This document shows positions 5,059 through 5,060 of a stretch of 5,060 bases of DNA, piece after piece; the stretch's first letter is position 1; each line of letters starts with the position of its first letter. Below the pieces are notes generated by a model that was not told the DNA's origin, did not search any database, and saw nothing but the letters and a program-made list of their open reading frames with translations. Source of the DNA: Bacteroidales bacterium (GTDB lineage: Bacteria > Bacteroidota > Bacteroidia > Bacteroidales > WCHB1-69); contig JAISAD010000067.1 of the NCBI GenBank assembly GCA_031266895.1, positions 1 to 5,060 on the forward strand. The letters are read 5' to 3'. The position numbers were made by a program, and so were the translations under genes.

Positions 5059-5060
5059 TG

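Overview
The window looks like an accessory region of a Gram-negative, probably host- or amoeba-associated bacterium. The reasons are a cluster of ankyrin-repeat genes with Sec signal peptides, moderately AT-rich DNA, Shine-Dalgarno sites and intrinsic terminators. The lineage cannot be fixed from the sequence. The metallo-hydrolase has a flavour I loosely associate with Verrucomicrobia-like bacteria, but this is only an impression.

Layout: positions 1-3780 hold a tandem array of four paralogous genes on the minus strand, in transcriptional order 3647-2619, 2388-1840, 1611-604 and 375-1 (the last runs off the left edge). Each encodes a secreted ankyrin-repeat protein with nearly the same signal peptide. 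Between the genes lies a repeated module of about 230 bp: tandem TAG stops, a hairpin terminator flanked by T runs on both strands, an invariant 21-bp block, an A/T palindrome, a promoter-like TTGAC(G/A) box, a short leader hairpin and an AAAGG ribosome binding site. Each gene therefore appears to be its own transcription unit. Two of the proteins (335 and 342 aa) contain two related ankyrin blocks, and the 182-aa one contains a single block. The two long genes are almost identical over their first 100 codons but differ in one internal insertion.

From 3781 to 4473 on the plus strand is a complete metallo-beta-lactamase-fold hydrolase of the glyoxalase II / YcbL type, divergent from the array. 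The repeat homology stops almost exactly at the first possible start codon of this gene. Convergent to it, 4605-5036 on the minus strand encodes a different ankyrin type with no signal peptide and an acidic tail. Its 5' end appears frameshifted or truncated, because ankyrin-like sequence continues upstream in another frame.

Working together: the array looks like a set of exported proteins whose promoter/signal-peptide end and C-terminal/terminator end are conserved while the ankyrin cores vary. That arrangement suits duplication and recombination among interaction proteins. The hydrolase is probably a housekeeping neighbour rather than part of the same system.
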